Source: a virus. Taken from it: a DNA stretch of 50,636 bases. Positions within the stretch are counted from its first letter, which is position 1. Each line of letters opens with the position of its first letter. Made by a program: the position numbers and the translations under genes. The notes under the pieces were generated by a model, which saw only the letters and a list, made by a program, of their open reading frames with translations, was not told the origin of the DNA and did not search any database. This document shows, one piece after another, positions 1 through 7,304 of this stretch. Location of the stretch: the IMG/VR virus record IMGVR_UViG_3300027833_000072, positions 1 through 50,636 of that record; one strand, 5' to 3'.

Positions 1-158
1 CCTGATTCTATAAGCTTTTTAAAGTCACCAAATGTTAAAGATCTATTATCAAAGGGGTGTGACATGTGTCCAGCCGCTCCACCTTCTAATATAAGATTAG
101 ATTCTCCTAAATGAAGACGCTCGGTTACAAATGTACTAAAAGTTGTATATATTTTCAT
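1..158 (-). CDS. N-terminal fragment of a phage protein, possibly nucleotidyltransferase-like (3' end outside window)
   Basis: The reverse strand is open from an ATG at 158 down to base 1, giving the first 52 residues of a gene that continues outside the window. The readable part begins MKIYTTFSTFVTERLHLGES and then has a Gly/Ala/His segment (GGAAGHMSHPFD) followed by LTFGDFKKLIES. From memory, this segment resembles the start of large proteins of marine T4-like phages that carry a nucleotidyltransferase or RNA-ligase-like domain further on; the catalytic lysine region is not in the window, so the function stays open. The first residues also fit the aromatic pattern of capsid-targeting peptides (MKxYxxFxxF). 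It lies behind a hairpin terminator, and its start context ACAATATG recurs at other genes in the window. The reading frame is well supported; the function is weakly supported. Confidence 0.55.
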   Translation of the reverse strand, partial: MKIYTTFSTFVTERLHLGESNLILEGGAAGHMSHPFDNRSLTFGDFKKLIES

Positions 159-171
159 ATTGTTTGAAAGT

Positions 172-199
172 AAAAACCAGAGAGTATTATGCTCTCCGG
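172..199 (-). terminator. Rho-independent terminator hairpin
   Basis: On the minus strand, an 8-bp stem CCGGAGAG pairs with CTCTCTGG (one G-U pair) across a 7-base loop and is followed directly by five T residues. It begins 15 bases beyond the stop codon of the 606-residue gene, where a terminator for that transcript would be expected. The next gene starts only 14 bases after the T-run, with no promoter in between, so some read-through or an attenuator role is likely. The T-run is short, so efficiency may be partial. Confidence 0.75.
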
Positions 200-213
200 T
201 TTATATATTGTTT

Positions 214-2034
214 TTACCCAAGTGATGATTTTAGAGCACCAACCATAGCGCCGTAATCTCCTGAGTTTTTAGAAATTAATCCATCAACTACTTCTTGTGC
301 TTTAGCTTCGTCAAAATCATCTCCGAAAGCTTTTTGTAATACAGAAAATGCATACTCTTTAAATTCTTCATCTGAAGTAACTTCTGCTTCAGCAATTAGA
401 GACTCTTTAATTGGATCAAGTCCCCAATAATTAGACATATCGTATTTTACTGGATATATTGCTAACTCGCCAACGTTACCTTCTTCTGTCTGAATGTTTT
501 TAGTAAGATAAAAATCACCAGCTGCTTTTTCATATCCATAATCTTCAGCATCTGCTTTCATTTCCTTTTTAAAGCTTTTTGCTACTTTGTCAAATTTACC
601 AATTTCTATAACTTCTACAACATTGTCGTTATAGTCGATACCAGTATCTCCAACCTTTAAGTCCTTTTTAGCTTCATTTAAAGATTTAACTTTAGCTGTA
701 TAAGTTCCGTTAGATTCTTCAATGTATTCTGCTAAACCTGCATCGTCCCAACCATTCTCATCTGCTAGAACCTTTTCAAGATTTTTTCTGTCTCCTGTTA
801 ATTCAACTTCTGGCCATCCAGATGGTCCGTCGTTATCAATGATTTCCATTGTAACTTTATGTTTCTTAAGTAATTTTCTTAATACATTTGAACCTGGATC
901 CATTGCATCCATAACTACAGTTGCTTCTAGTACAGCCTCTGCATATTTGATAGATTCGAACATTCTAAACTCAAAGTTATCTTTAACTTCACCTTCAAAG
1001 AAAGAATTAAATCTATCTAATAAATCTTGTCCCATTTTAGCAAATCCGATTTGCTCTAAGAATAATGCAGTACCTTCTGCAATACCTTGACCTGACCATC
1101 CAGCTGCGTTTGAAATTCTAGAATATTCTTTTTCTAATGCATCTTTAATTCTTGTTGATCCAATGTTTACTGCCATTTTACCTAAACCGTCAACAATTAC
1201 TGGAATTGCACCGATATTTCCTTTAATAGCGCTTGCACACTTTTCTCTTTCTCTGTGGAAATTAGCATCTTCCATTGCATCCATGAATAATTTCTTAATA
1301 GATCCTAATAAAGTCTTTTTATCGTTAGCGGCACCAAGTGCAGTTAATTTCTTAAAGAATATTTGGTTATATTGAGTTAAAACCTTTTTGGCATCTCTCT
1401 TACCTTCTACTTTAATAGCTTCATTAATTTTTACAGATTCAAATGCTGGTTTTAAATCTTTATCACCTGCATATATGTCTGCCATTAACCACTTTCCTGA
1501 TTTTTCATCAAAAAGGTAAATGAATTCTGCCCCGCCTCTATCTGCTGCGGTTGAAATATATCTGTCAACGTTTTTAACGTTACCTTTCATATTATCAGTG
1601 TCTCCGTAGTAGTTCATTCCGCTTGGATCAGCTTCTAAACCTGAATTATCTCCATTTTTAAGAACCATGTTTAGTGGTGAACCGCCCTTTAAATATGTTT
1701 TCTTGATAAGCGGTAGCATGTTGTCAGGATATGAATCATAGTGTGTATACACAGACTCTATGTTACCTCTTTTGTCTATTTTACCAAACTGACCTCTTGT
1801 TCCTTCTATAATCAAGAAAGCTTCGTTCATTTCAACGCCTCTTAATTGAGTAAAGAATTTGTTTTTTTGCTCTTCTGATAGTTCTTTGACAGAAGTAACA
1901 TTAAACTCTGCTAACAAAGTCTTAAACGTATGAGCCTCAGATTCTCTTTTTGCGTTCTGTTCTTCTTGTACTTGAGCCTTGTCGTTGTCAACTTTTACTT
2001 TTGCAAACTGCTCAAATGATTGTAGTTTTTCCAT
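214..2034 (-). CDS. Large mosaic phage protein of unknown function
   Basis: This 606-residue protein has no function I can name. It starts MEKLQSFEQFAKVKVD, an aromatic-spaced N-terminus loosely like T4 capsid-targeting peptides, followed by a charged, probably helical stretch. Residues about 72-130 contain GQFGKIDKRGNIESVYTHYD and then SYP, resembling a small module I know from other phage proteins with the pattern Y-x-H-x-D-x-Y-P. The last 57 residues (TSDEEFKEYA to the final SSLG) look like a compact helical domain that I recall at the C-termini of other marine T4-like phage proteins. The middle is rich in helix-forming charged residues. A promoter-like GATATATAAT lies 32 bases before the ATG, inside the end of uvsW, and a hairpin terminator follows the stop, so it may be a monocistronic late gene. 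An internal head or injected protein is one possibility. Confidence 0.85.
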   Translation of the reverse strand: MEKLQSFEQFAKVKVDNDKAQVQEEQNAKRESEAHTFKTLLAEFNVTSVKELSEEQKNKFFTQLRGVEMNEAFLIIEGTRGQFGKIDKRGNIESVYTHYDSYPDNMLPLIKKTYLKGGSPLNMVLKNGDNSGLEADPSGMNYYGDTDNMKGNVKNVDRYISTAADRGGAEFIYLFDEKSGKWLMADIYAGDKDLKPAFESVKINEAIKVEGKRDAKKVLTQYNQIFFKKLTALGAANDKKTLLGSIKKLFMDAMEDANFHREREKCASAIKGNIGAIPVIVDGLGKMAVNIGSTRIKDALEKEYSRISNAAGWSGQGIAEGTALFLEQIGFAKMGQDLLDRFNSFFEGEVKDNFEFRMFESIKYAEAVLEATVVMDAMDPGSNVLRKLLKKHKVTMEIIDNDGPSGWPEVELTGDRKNLEKVLADENGWDDAGLAEYIEESNGTYTAKVKSLNEAKKDLKVGDTGIDYNDNVVEVIEIGKFDKVAKSFKKEMKADAEDYGYEKAAGDFYLTKNIQTEEGNVGELAIYPVKYDMSNYWGLDPIKESLIAEAEVTSDEEFKEYAFSVLQKAFGDDFDEAKAQEVVDGLISKNSGDYGAMVGALKSSLG

Positions 2035-2066
2035 TATGGTTGTATTTGTTTCATTATGATTATTTT

Positions 2067-2076
2067 ATTATATATC
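2067..2076 (-). promoter_or_regulatory. Late-promoter-like element before the 606-residue gene
   Basis: The minus strand reads GATATATAAT, the same 10 bases found before several other genes in this window. It ends 32 bases before the ATG at 2034 and overlaps the last codons of uvsW. It resembles the T4 late promoter core TATAAATA. This is inference from recurrence and position. Confidence 0.5.
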
Positions 2077-3576
2077 TCCTTCAAACGACACATTTTTTAT
2101 GTCGTATGCAAACTTTTGTTCTTTATAGATAATTTGCCTTGCTTTAGCATGTCTCATAAGGTAATTATCCCAATCCGGTGATGATAAATCATCTACGAAA
2201 TCTATAATATTTACACTGTCCTTTGAGCTGTGTTGTCTTAATCCACGACCAATAGACTGCCTAATTACAACCTCTGATTTAAAAGATTCCGTAAAGAAAA
2301 TATTGTGTATTCTTTTAATAGAAATACCCGTTGAGAATGTACCGTATGACGCAACAATGACTACATCTGCGTTTGCTTCCATTTTCTTTTTGTACTCTTC
2401 TCTGATCGAGGTTTCAGTTCCCCCATCAACATAGTATATCGTCTTGTCGCTCTCTTGCCTAAGCTTCGCATATAACTTCTTGCCGTGTTCGATCCTGTGG
2501 AAAAGAACAAGGCTGTTACCGCGTACTCTGGATATAATGTTTGAAATGAAATTAAGACGACCTTGGGAATTAATAACATAGTTTTGCTCAAATTTGAATA
2601 CATCTTTACTTTCATATCTGTTTTGTGACATTTCTCTAAATGCGTCCTTTGTAGATTGAGGAGCATAATCCATCTTAATTACTTTAACCTTACATTTTGC
2701 AATGTGTCCTTCATTTTGTAGGAAATTTGCAGAAACCTCTGTAATTAATGGTCCAGTGTATGCCATCAATGTAAGTCTATCTATAGTACCCGCTTTAGGA
2801 ATGGTACCTGATAATCCGTATCTATAAGTAGCGTTTACACATTTCTGTAAGATGGTTTTAATTGAGGTTGATTTAGCTTTATGTGTTTCGTCAATGATCA
2901 CTGCATCGAACTGTTCAAAATACTCTTTATTTTTTTTAACAAGTGACTGATAAGTACCTATTACCACATTTCTGCCCTGTCTTATCTTTTGACCTGAATA
3001 AATTTGTTGTACTTTTATATCTACTGCATTCCTATAATTATAATCTATGAAGTCTTCACTAGCTTGCACAACAAGAGAAACATTAGGTACAATAAAAAGA
3101 ATTCTTTCTGATTTCTTTTTCTCTAGTTGATATGCTACTGTTAAGAATGATATTAATGTTTTACCTGCAGAAGTTGCAAGCTCTGATAAACATTTTCTAA
3201 ATTTAAGGATGTTATACGCTGCTTCTATTTGATAGTCGCGTGGTGTTATTTCTGATTTGTCAAAGAATTTCAAGGCCCACTCTGTAAACTCTTCCTGGTT
3301 TATTTCAGTGTCAAATAAGACAGTTATACCATTTAATTTAAGTTCATATCCGTATTCTTTACAGATGGTCATGACTTCTCTCCATAGACCAGATGGAATC
3401 CATTTATCATCCTTTATATATGATATGTAGCCGTCCCATAATCCCTTCTTAACTAGTGGATTAAATCTCCATGATTCAATTCTCTTGTTAAGTGAAATAT
3501 TAAGCTGTTCTAGCTCCATTTCAGTTGCGTCGTCAATGCGCAGCAACTGTCTATTCTCTGTTAAACTAAGTTCCAC
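2068..3576 (-). CDS. uvsW: UvsW-like superfamily 2 DNA/RNA helicase
   Basis: This is a T4 UvsW relative, 502 residues, essentially the family length. UvsW unwinds branched DNA and R-loops and supports the switch from origin-dependent to recombination-dependent replication. Visible motifs are Walker A ATSAGKT (residues 134-140), a DEAH-type box DETH (229-232), motif III SGT (256-258) and motif VI QSIGRGLRQH (440-449). The N-terminal 100 residues carry a small substrate-binding region, including WRFNPLVKKGLWDG, as in UvsW. It follows uvsY, the same neighbourhood as in T4. An exact T4 late-type TATAAATA lies 16 bases before the ATG, consistent with T4 uvsW being expressed late. A shorter reading frame inside it (2361-2666) is a shadow. 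The identification is secure. Confidence 0.93.
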   Translation of the reverse strand: MELSLTENRQLLRIDDATEMELEQLNISLNKRIESWRFNPLVKKGLWDGYISYIKDDKWIPSGLWREVMTICKEYGYELKLNGITVLFDTEINQEEFTEWALKFFDKSEITPRDYQIEAAYNILKFRKCLSELATSAGKTLISFLTVAYQLEKKKSERILFIVPNVSLVVQASEDFIDYNYRNAVDIKVQQIYSGQKIRQGRNVVIGTYQSLVKKNKEYFEQFDAVIIDETHKAKSTSIKTILQKCVNATYRYGLSGTIPKAGTIDRLTLMAYTGPLITEVSANFLQNEGHIAKCKVKVIKMDYAPQSTKDAFREMSQNRYESKDVFKFEQNYVINSQGRLNFISNIISRVRGNSLVLFHRIEHGKKLYAKLRQESDKTIYYVDGGTETSIREEYKKKMEANADVVIVASYGTFSTGISIKRIHNIFFTESFKSEVVIRQSIGRGLRQHSSKDSVNIIDFVDDLSSPDWDNYLMRHAKARQIIYKEQKFAYDIKNVSFEGDI

Positions 3577-3592
3577 ATTTAATGGGACTTTT

Positions 3593-3600
3593 TATTTATA
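3593..3600 (-). promoter_or_regulatory. T4-type late promoter core (TATAAATA) before uvsW
   Basis: The minus strand reads TATAAATA, identical to the T4 late promoter consensus, 16 bases before the uvsW ATG. It overlaps the intergenic space and lies close to the uvsY stop codon. T4 uvsW is a late gene, so the position fits. The assignment is by motif and analogy only. Confidence 0.55.
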
Positions 3601-3601
3601 G

Positions 3602-4030
3602 TTACAGGTCTTTAAGTGCCAACCTGTTTCTAATGGCAAATCCCATATTATCTAGGGTTTTTACCGATTCTTTCATAAAATCTAATTGATTTTCTAAAAG
3701 GGATAATTTTGTATGTTCTTGTACTAGATCGTTTTCAATAAAACGTTCTTTTTGTTTCTCACCAAGCTTGTAGTCATACTCAAAATATTTGATATATGAT
3801 TCTCTCCACCTGGAATTTATATTGTTTTTTTGCTCTCTTACCTTGGTATTCAAATATGCTATTTGTTCTACCATAGTTTGTCTCGAAGATAACACACCTG
3901 AAATAGTTGATTCCATAGCATTAATATCTCTAAGTGCTTGAGCAAGATCTTTTATATTCTTTGACCAGCTTGTTCTTTGAGAACTTAATCTTTCGTCTAG
4001 CGCTAGTATTTTTTCTTTATTGGTGCTCAT
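3602..4030 (-). CDS. uvsY: UvsY-like recombination mediator
   Basis: This 142-residue, mostly helical protein is close to T4 UvsY in length (137) and sits beside uvsW as in T4. UvsY loads the UvsX recombinase onto gp32-covered single-stranded DNA. The best sequence evidence is near the C-terminus, where ESVKTLDNMGFAIRNRLALK matches the UvsY pattern of a leucine/isoleucine-rich helix followed by GFAIK and then an arginine-containing end. Much of the chain has coiled-coil-like heptad spacing, fitting the oligomeric UvsY. It abuts the upstream 75-residue gene and lies in the gp32-primase-UvsY-UvsW block, which is the expected functional company. UvsX itself is not in the window. The call combines a short similarity with strong synteny. 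Confidence 0.78.
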   Translation of the reverse strand: MSTNKEKILALDERLSSQRTSWSKNIKDLAQALRDINAMESTISGVLSSRQTMVEQIAYLNTKVREQKNNINSRWRESYIKYFEYDYKLGEKQKERFIENDLVQEHTKLSLLENQLDFMKESVKTLDNMGFAIRNRLALKDL

Positions 4031-4258
4031 TTAAAATAGTGATTTTTTGTTAGGATCTGGTTTGATGTGCTTGGAAGTTGTTTGTCTTTTCTTAAATTTA
4101 GGCTTACTAAACTCAATATCAGGTGTATTCGGCTCATCAGGAATTTCTACTGCCTCAAAGTCTATGAGTAGTCTATGCCCTTTAAATCGGTCTCTGTCGT
4201 TATAAAAATCTTCTAGGTTTTCTTCAACCATAAATGTTAATTCTTCTAAATGTACCAT
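4031..4258 (-). CDS. Small conserved-position protein of unknown function
   Basis: A 75-residue protein lies between primase and uvsY. It overlaps the primase 3' end by 13 bases and directly abuts the uvsY start, a spacing that argues for a real, translationally coupled gene. The N-terminal half is acidic (MVHLEELTFMVEENLEDFYN) and the C-terminal third is basic and lysine-rich (KPKFKKRQTTSKHIKPDPNK), which could contact nucleic acid. I see no known domain. Its place in the replication-recombination block suggests an accessory role there, but this is inference from neighbours only. Confidence 0.7.
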   Translation of the reverse strand: MVHLEELTFMVEENLEDFYNDRDRFKGHRLLIDFEAVEIPDEPNTPDIEFSKPKFKKRQTTSKHIKPDPNKKSLF

Positions 4259-5328
4259 AGGTCTAATTGACTTGATGTAAAATAATTGTTTATATTCTTA
4301 AAAGCGCTAGACTTTATTTCAAAACATTTAATCATCAAATCATTAAGATCTTTGATATTATATGTATCTAAATTACTGTCCTTTAGAAATTTAGACCACA
4401 TGAAGACTGGTCTACCCTTCTTTAATTTCTCTATCATCTTTTTCCTACCAGTATCATCGTTATCAAACATATATCTTACCGTTTCTATCTCGTCAAACTC
4501 TTCAGTAGATCTTCCGGCTGTTGCCAGCGCTAGCGAATTTGTCATAAACTTAGCATCTAATGGACCTTCAAACATTGTTACAGGTCTTGTAAACGTAACG
4601 GTCATGATGCCAAAAAGAGTAGAGATCTTTGCTAACGAATTGGATTCAGCTTCACTTACTTGTAGTGGCTGGCCCATTTCTTCATATAATTTAGGTAGAT
4701 CATATGAAAGGTATCTTTGTCCATATCCTTTCATTCTTCTAGTTTGTGCACCTATAATTTTATTATCTCTACTTAAGTTTAAAATCCATAAACGATGTTC
4801 TTTTGCAGAATACAAGAATTCATCTGATCTCTTATGTAGTAATCTATCTTTGAGTTGAAACCATATCCATTCTCCAGGTTCAATAGACTTGGCTTTAAAT
4901 TTTGATTTGAATAGATCAATGTCTATTGCATGTTTTTGTACATCTTCAAACAGAGTAGGTTTGAGCACATTTTCAGTTCTTACCTGTAACTTGTTTTGTT
5001 GAATGTAATCAATCACAGTAAACGAATCACCTTTTTGTGCTAACGTTATGTCATGATCTTTTAAAAACGTATGTAAATTTGTATGGTGACTACAATTGTA
5101 GCAATGAAATTGCAGTGTGTCCCAGAATATGTTACCACGTTTAGCAGTATCATCTTTATGCGAATCACCACAATAAGGGCATGCAAGGGTTATTCGCCCA
5201 TGCATGCTCTTTAGTGATTGCTTATTAGGATTAGAATGTTGCTGAGTAGTTACTTGTATAAGTGCGTACTCGATTCTTTCCTTTAGCTCTGGTGTTAGCT
5301 CTATGTTATTATTAGATGTCGAGGTCAT
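4246..5328 (-). CDS. 61: DNA primase, T4 gp61-like
   Basis: This 360-residue protein synthesises RNA primers for lagging-strand replication with the phage helicase (gp41 in T4). A zinc-binding region has Cys50 and Cys53 (CPYCGDSH) and Cys76 and Cys79 (CYNC). A TOPRIM catalytic fold follows with Glu254 in FEGPLDAKF and Asp289 and Asp291 in MFDNDDTG. Between them is a primase core region with RRMKGYGQRYLSY. The length is near that of T4 gp61 (342). Its first 17 bases overlap the end of gene 32 and its end overlaps a small gene by 13 bases, so the block is probably one operon. The replicative helicase gene is not in this window. Confidence 0.92.
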   Translation of the reverse strand: MTSTSNNNIELTPELKERIEYALIQVTTQQHSNPNKQSLKSMHGRITLACPYCGDSHKDDTAKRGNIFWDTLQFHCYNCSHHTNLHTFLKDHDITLAQKGDSFTVIDYIQQNKLQVRTENVLKPTLFEDVQKHAIDIDLFKSKFKAKSIEPGEWIWFQLKDRLLHKRSDEFLYSAKEHRLWILNLSRDNKIIGAQTRRMKGYGQRYLSYDLPKLYEEMGQPLQVSEAESNSLAKISTLFGIMTVTFTRPVTMFEGPLDAKFMTNSLALATAGRSTEEFDEIETVRYMFDNDDTGRKKMIEKLKKGRPVFMWSKFLKDSNLDTYNIKDLNDLMIKCFEIKSSAFKNINNYFTSSQLDLWYI

Positions 5329-6241
5329 TCAAGAAAGAATCAAGATCGTCATCTGTACTAACTGCTGCAGCTGGTTTTGATTCTGTCTTTGCAGGTGCCT
5401 CTGCTTCAACTACAGTTGTTGCTGTTGCACTTGTAGTCGCTTTTCTTGGTGTAGATGTAGAACTACTTGTCATCGCAGAGATAGAATCTCCAGGGTTTAA
5501 GTACATTCTTAGTACATCATTTATAAAAGCTCTAGTATCTTCGTCCCATGCCTTATAGTCATAGTTTACAAGAGATGGTGCATTTTCAAGCTCAGCTTTA
5601 ATTGCAGCCATTGTCTCTTTGTTTCTTTCTGCAGGAGCATCGCCCATTAAGATTGCAGAAGTACTAGCAGAAAACTTAGATTTGTCGTAGTTATTGTATT
5701 CACCTTGACGAGTAATGATCAATTCGAAGTTCTTACCTTCAAACAAGTCAAATACTTGTGTTGGTTCACCGAAATCTGGCTTAAGCTCAGCATCGATTTT
5801 TTCTTTAATCTTATAACCGAATTTGAATACTTTATAAGTACCTTCTAATTCTGGATTTTGTGGATCTTTTACGATCTTAATTAAAGAATAGTACTGCTGA
5901 CGTCTCTTTAATTTCTCTGATGACTTGCGATCTACTGCTGAATCTGATTTTCTCAGTTTCCAGAATACATCTGCAATTGGACATTTTTCACCTATAGAAG
6001 ATGGTGAATCTACCAATTTTCCGTCACCACTAGAATTAGTTAACCAGTGTACGTATTTTTGAATTAGAGAATTTCTTGGATTCTCTGGATTTGGAACGAA
6101 GCGTATTAGTGCTTTGTAAGTTCCGTCTTTGCCGTCATCGGCTGTTGGTTTGTAAACTTCGTTAGAAGAATTACTTGTTTGTACTTGGTGAGTTTCTACG
6201 TCTTCTACGCCCAAGTTAAAAATGTCAAATGAATCGCTCAT
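5312..6241 (-). CDS. 32: Single-stranded DNA-binding protein, T4 gp32-like
   Basis: This 309-residue protein coats single-stranded DNA during replication and recombination. The core segment YKALIRFVPNPENP, then KYVHWL, KCPIADVFWKLRKSDSA and the QQYYSLIKIVKDPQNPE region follow gp32 architecture, as does QVFDLFEGKNFELIITRQG. The end is a Ser/Thr/Ala-rich linker and an acidic tail (DDDLDSFLNDLDI) that in T4 binds partner proteins. Only one cysteine is visible where T4 gp32 uses three Cys and one His to bind zinc, so the zinc site seems lost or replaced. The leader carries a perfectly duplicated 15-base A/C-rich element that may be an autoregulatory binding site. Primase overlaps its end. Confidence 0.93.
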   Translation of the reverse strand: MSDSFDIFNLGVEDVETHQVQTSNSSNEVYKPTADDGKDGTYKALIRFVPNPENPRNSLIQKYVHWLTNSSGDGKLVDSPSSIGEKCPIADVFWKLRKSDSAVDRKSSEKLKRRQQYYSLIKIVKDPQNPELEGTYKVFKFGYKIKEKIDAELKPDFGEPTQVFDLFEGKNFELIITRQGEYNNYDKSKFSASTSAILMGDAPAERNKETMAAIKAELENAPSLVNYDYKAWDEDTRAFINDVLRMYLNPGDSISAMTSSSTSTPRKATTSATATTVVEAEAPAKTESKPAAAVSTDDDLDSFLNDLDI

Positions 6242-6247
6242 ACCTTT

Positions 6248-6280
6248 AAATTGTTTAGTTTGTTAAAATTGTTTAGTTTG
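6248..6280 (-). promoter_or_regulatory. Duplicated 15-base element in the gp32 leader (candidate autoregulatory operator)
   Basis: On the minus strand CAAACTAAACAATTT occurs twice, at 6280-6266 and 6262-6248, 18 bases apart, ending 6 bases before the gene 32 ATG. The RNA would be A-rich, almost free of G and unstructured. T4 gp32 represses its own translation by cooperative binding to an unstructured A/U-rich leader beside the start site, so this duplication is a good candidate for the equivalent site. The duplication is observed; the function is inferred. Confidence 0.5.
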
Positions 6281-6332
6281 AAATTACTTTAATGTCCTTT
6301 CGGTTCTTTATATTGTATAATAATTAATAGTT

Positions 6333-6503
6333 TCAATTAATAGTTAAGATTGCTCCAGAAGGTTCCTTCCATTTATTCTCCTCTAACTTAATCAGTCCTG
6401 ATTTGTGAAGTAACTCTGACGCTTGCTTTTCAGTAAGCTGGTTCGCTATCACCATTTTTTGTAGGATGTTTAATAAACGAAGGTAATCTGTTGTAACTAA
6501 CAT
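6333..6503 (-). CDS. Small hypothetical protein upstream of gene 32
   Basis: I place the start at the ATG at 6503, giving 56 residues (MLVTTDYLRLLNILQKMV...). A longer frame from 6560 is open, but its extra codons run through the promoter-like GATATATAAT at 6531-6540 and encode low-complexity Asn/Tyr/Lys sequence, so it is probably untranslated leader. The protein is one compact helical domain, NILQKMVIANQLTEKQASEL followed by KSGLIKL and then WKEPSGAILTIN. This resembles a small winged-helix-like fold, but I cannot assign a family. It precedes gene 32 with about 90 bases between. Confidence 0.6.
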   Translation of the reverse strand: MLVTTDYLRLLNILQKMVIANQLTEKQASELLHKSGLIKLEENKWKEPSGAILTIN

Positions 6504-6650
6504 GTAATTTATACTTTTGTTATTATACCTATTATATATCTTAGTTCCCGATTGTTTCATGGAGAGGCTTATTGAAAATAAATAATTAAATTATGAAACA
6601 GTTTCTCACAACTAGCATATAACAAATGTTATCTAAGTCTGGAGGAAAGA
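6504..6650 (-). other. Intergenic region with promoter-like element and small palindromes
   Basis: This 147-base gap follows the RuvC-like gene. It contains a promoter-like GATATATAAT (6531-6540), a short palindrome GAAAC-A-GTTTC (6595-6605) and a 14-base inverted repeat ATAACA-AA-TGTTAT (6619-6632). The palindromes are too weak for a convincing terminator and could be operator half-sites. I see no RNA gene in it. Confidence 0.4.
6531..6540 (-). promoter_or_regulatory. Late-promoter-like element before the small gene and gene 32
   Basis: The minus strand reads GATATATAAT, 27 bases before the preferred ATG at 6503. It is identical to elements before the 606-residue, S1, amidoligase, 2715-residue and collagen-fibre genes. 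Its position decides the start of the small gene and could also drive gene 32 and primase. Confidence 0.5.
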
Positions 6651-7304
6651 TTAGGTCGAGGGGTTTGAAACGTATGTAACCAGAAAATAAGCGTCAACTA
6701 GGTCGTCTAACGGCTTCGGGATCTTTTTCCCAATTTCCAAGTTTTTAACCATAGAATGCAAGGGACTTCGAGCCAAGATTGGGTCATCGTTCACATTTTG
6801 CTGATAAGCCTCAAACAACTGAAGCTTATTCATATTACCTTTACCGGCAAACTTCTTAATAGTTGTAGGAGCCACAGTTAATATGTCTTTAACGTGAAGT
6901 TGAGTAATCATCTGTTCTTTAAGAATAGCCGCACCTGCAGCCATGTCAATTATATTGTTAGTTCCCATTTTAGAACCATAAGAAGTACCTTCAAAGGCAA
7001 CTATATAATCTTGTTTAGTTTGTGTAATACTAATGATAATATTAATAATAGCGTCAGCAGTTGCCATGTATCTTCTTACCTTTGCTAACTCATTCTTTGA
7101 ATAATCTCCAAATGTAGTCTTCCAATCTTCTTGATAAATTAATGTGACATCATCTAATAAGCCTATATCTTCCTGAAGCTTTTGTTCCTTTTTGGTACCT
7201 AAGCCTGGTTTAACGTAACTAATATAATGATGTGTGTTGGCTACTGTATCAAATATACAAATGCCTGGGGAATTTAAAGAAAAATCTACTGAAACGTAAT
7301 TCAT
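6651..7304 (-). CDS. RuvC-like Holliday junction resolvase (RNase H fold)
   Basis: This 217-residue protein has the layout of RuvC-type resolvases. A catalytic Asp7 sits in the first strand (YVSVDFSLNSPGICIFD), Glu105 in VAFEGTSYGSK, and Asp201 and Asp204 in the C-terminal PLDDLVDAYFL helix. The segment APTTIKKFAGKGNMNK matches the conserved region before the last acidic residues. It would cut branched recombination intermediates before packaging, the role of endonuclease VII (gp49) in T4, which has an unrelated fold. Its neighbours, gp32, primase, UvsY and UvsW, fit that role. It starts directly after the stop of the upstream 122-residue gene, so the two are probably co-translated. A non-resolvase RNase H-like nuclease is the main alternative. 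Confidence 0.78.
   Translation of the reverse strand: MNYVSVDFSLNSPGICIFDTVANTHHYISYVKPGLGTKKEQKLQEDIGLLDDVTLIYQEDWKTTFGDYSKNELAKVRRYMATADAIINIIISITQTKQDYIVAFEGTSYGSKMGTNNIIDMAAGAAILKEQMITQLHVKDILTVAPTTIKKFAGKGNMNKLQLFEAYQQNVNDDPILARSPLHSMVKNLEIGKKIPKPLDDLVDAYFLVTYVSNPST

Noticed and set aside
200-207. TATATAAA on the minus strand as a promoter for the left-edge gene
   Set aside because: A transcript from it would start inside the terminator hairpin and be ended by it, so a promoter role is unlikely.
4286-4858. 190-codon open frame on the plus strand
   Set aside because: It lies wholly antisense to the primase TOPRIM region; hydrophobic low-complexity sequence is expected from the complement of a real gene.
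6248-6280. The gene 32 leader duplication as a CRISPR or origin repeat
   Set aside because: Only two copies with a 3-base spacer, no array and no cas gene; its place in a gp32 leader fits a translational operator better.
6504-6560. 19 extra N-terminal residues on the small gene before gene 32
   Set aside because: They are encoded by a stretch containing the promoter-like GATATATAAT and have low-complexity composition.
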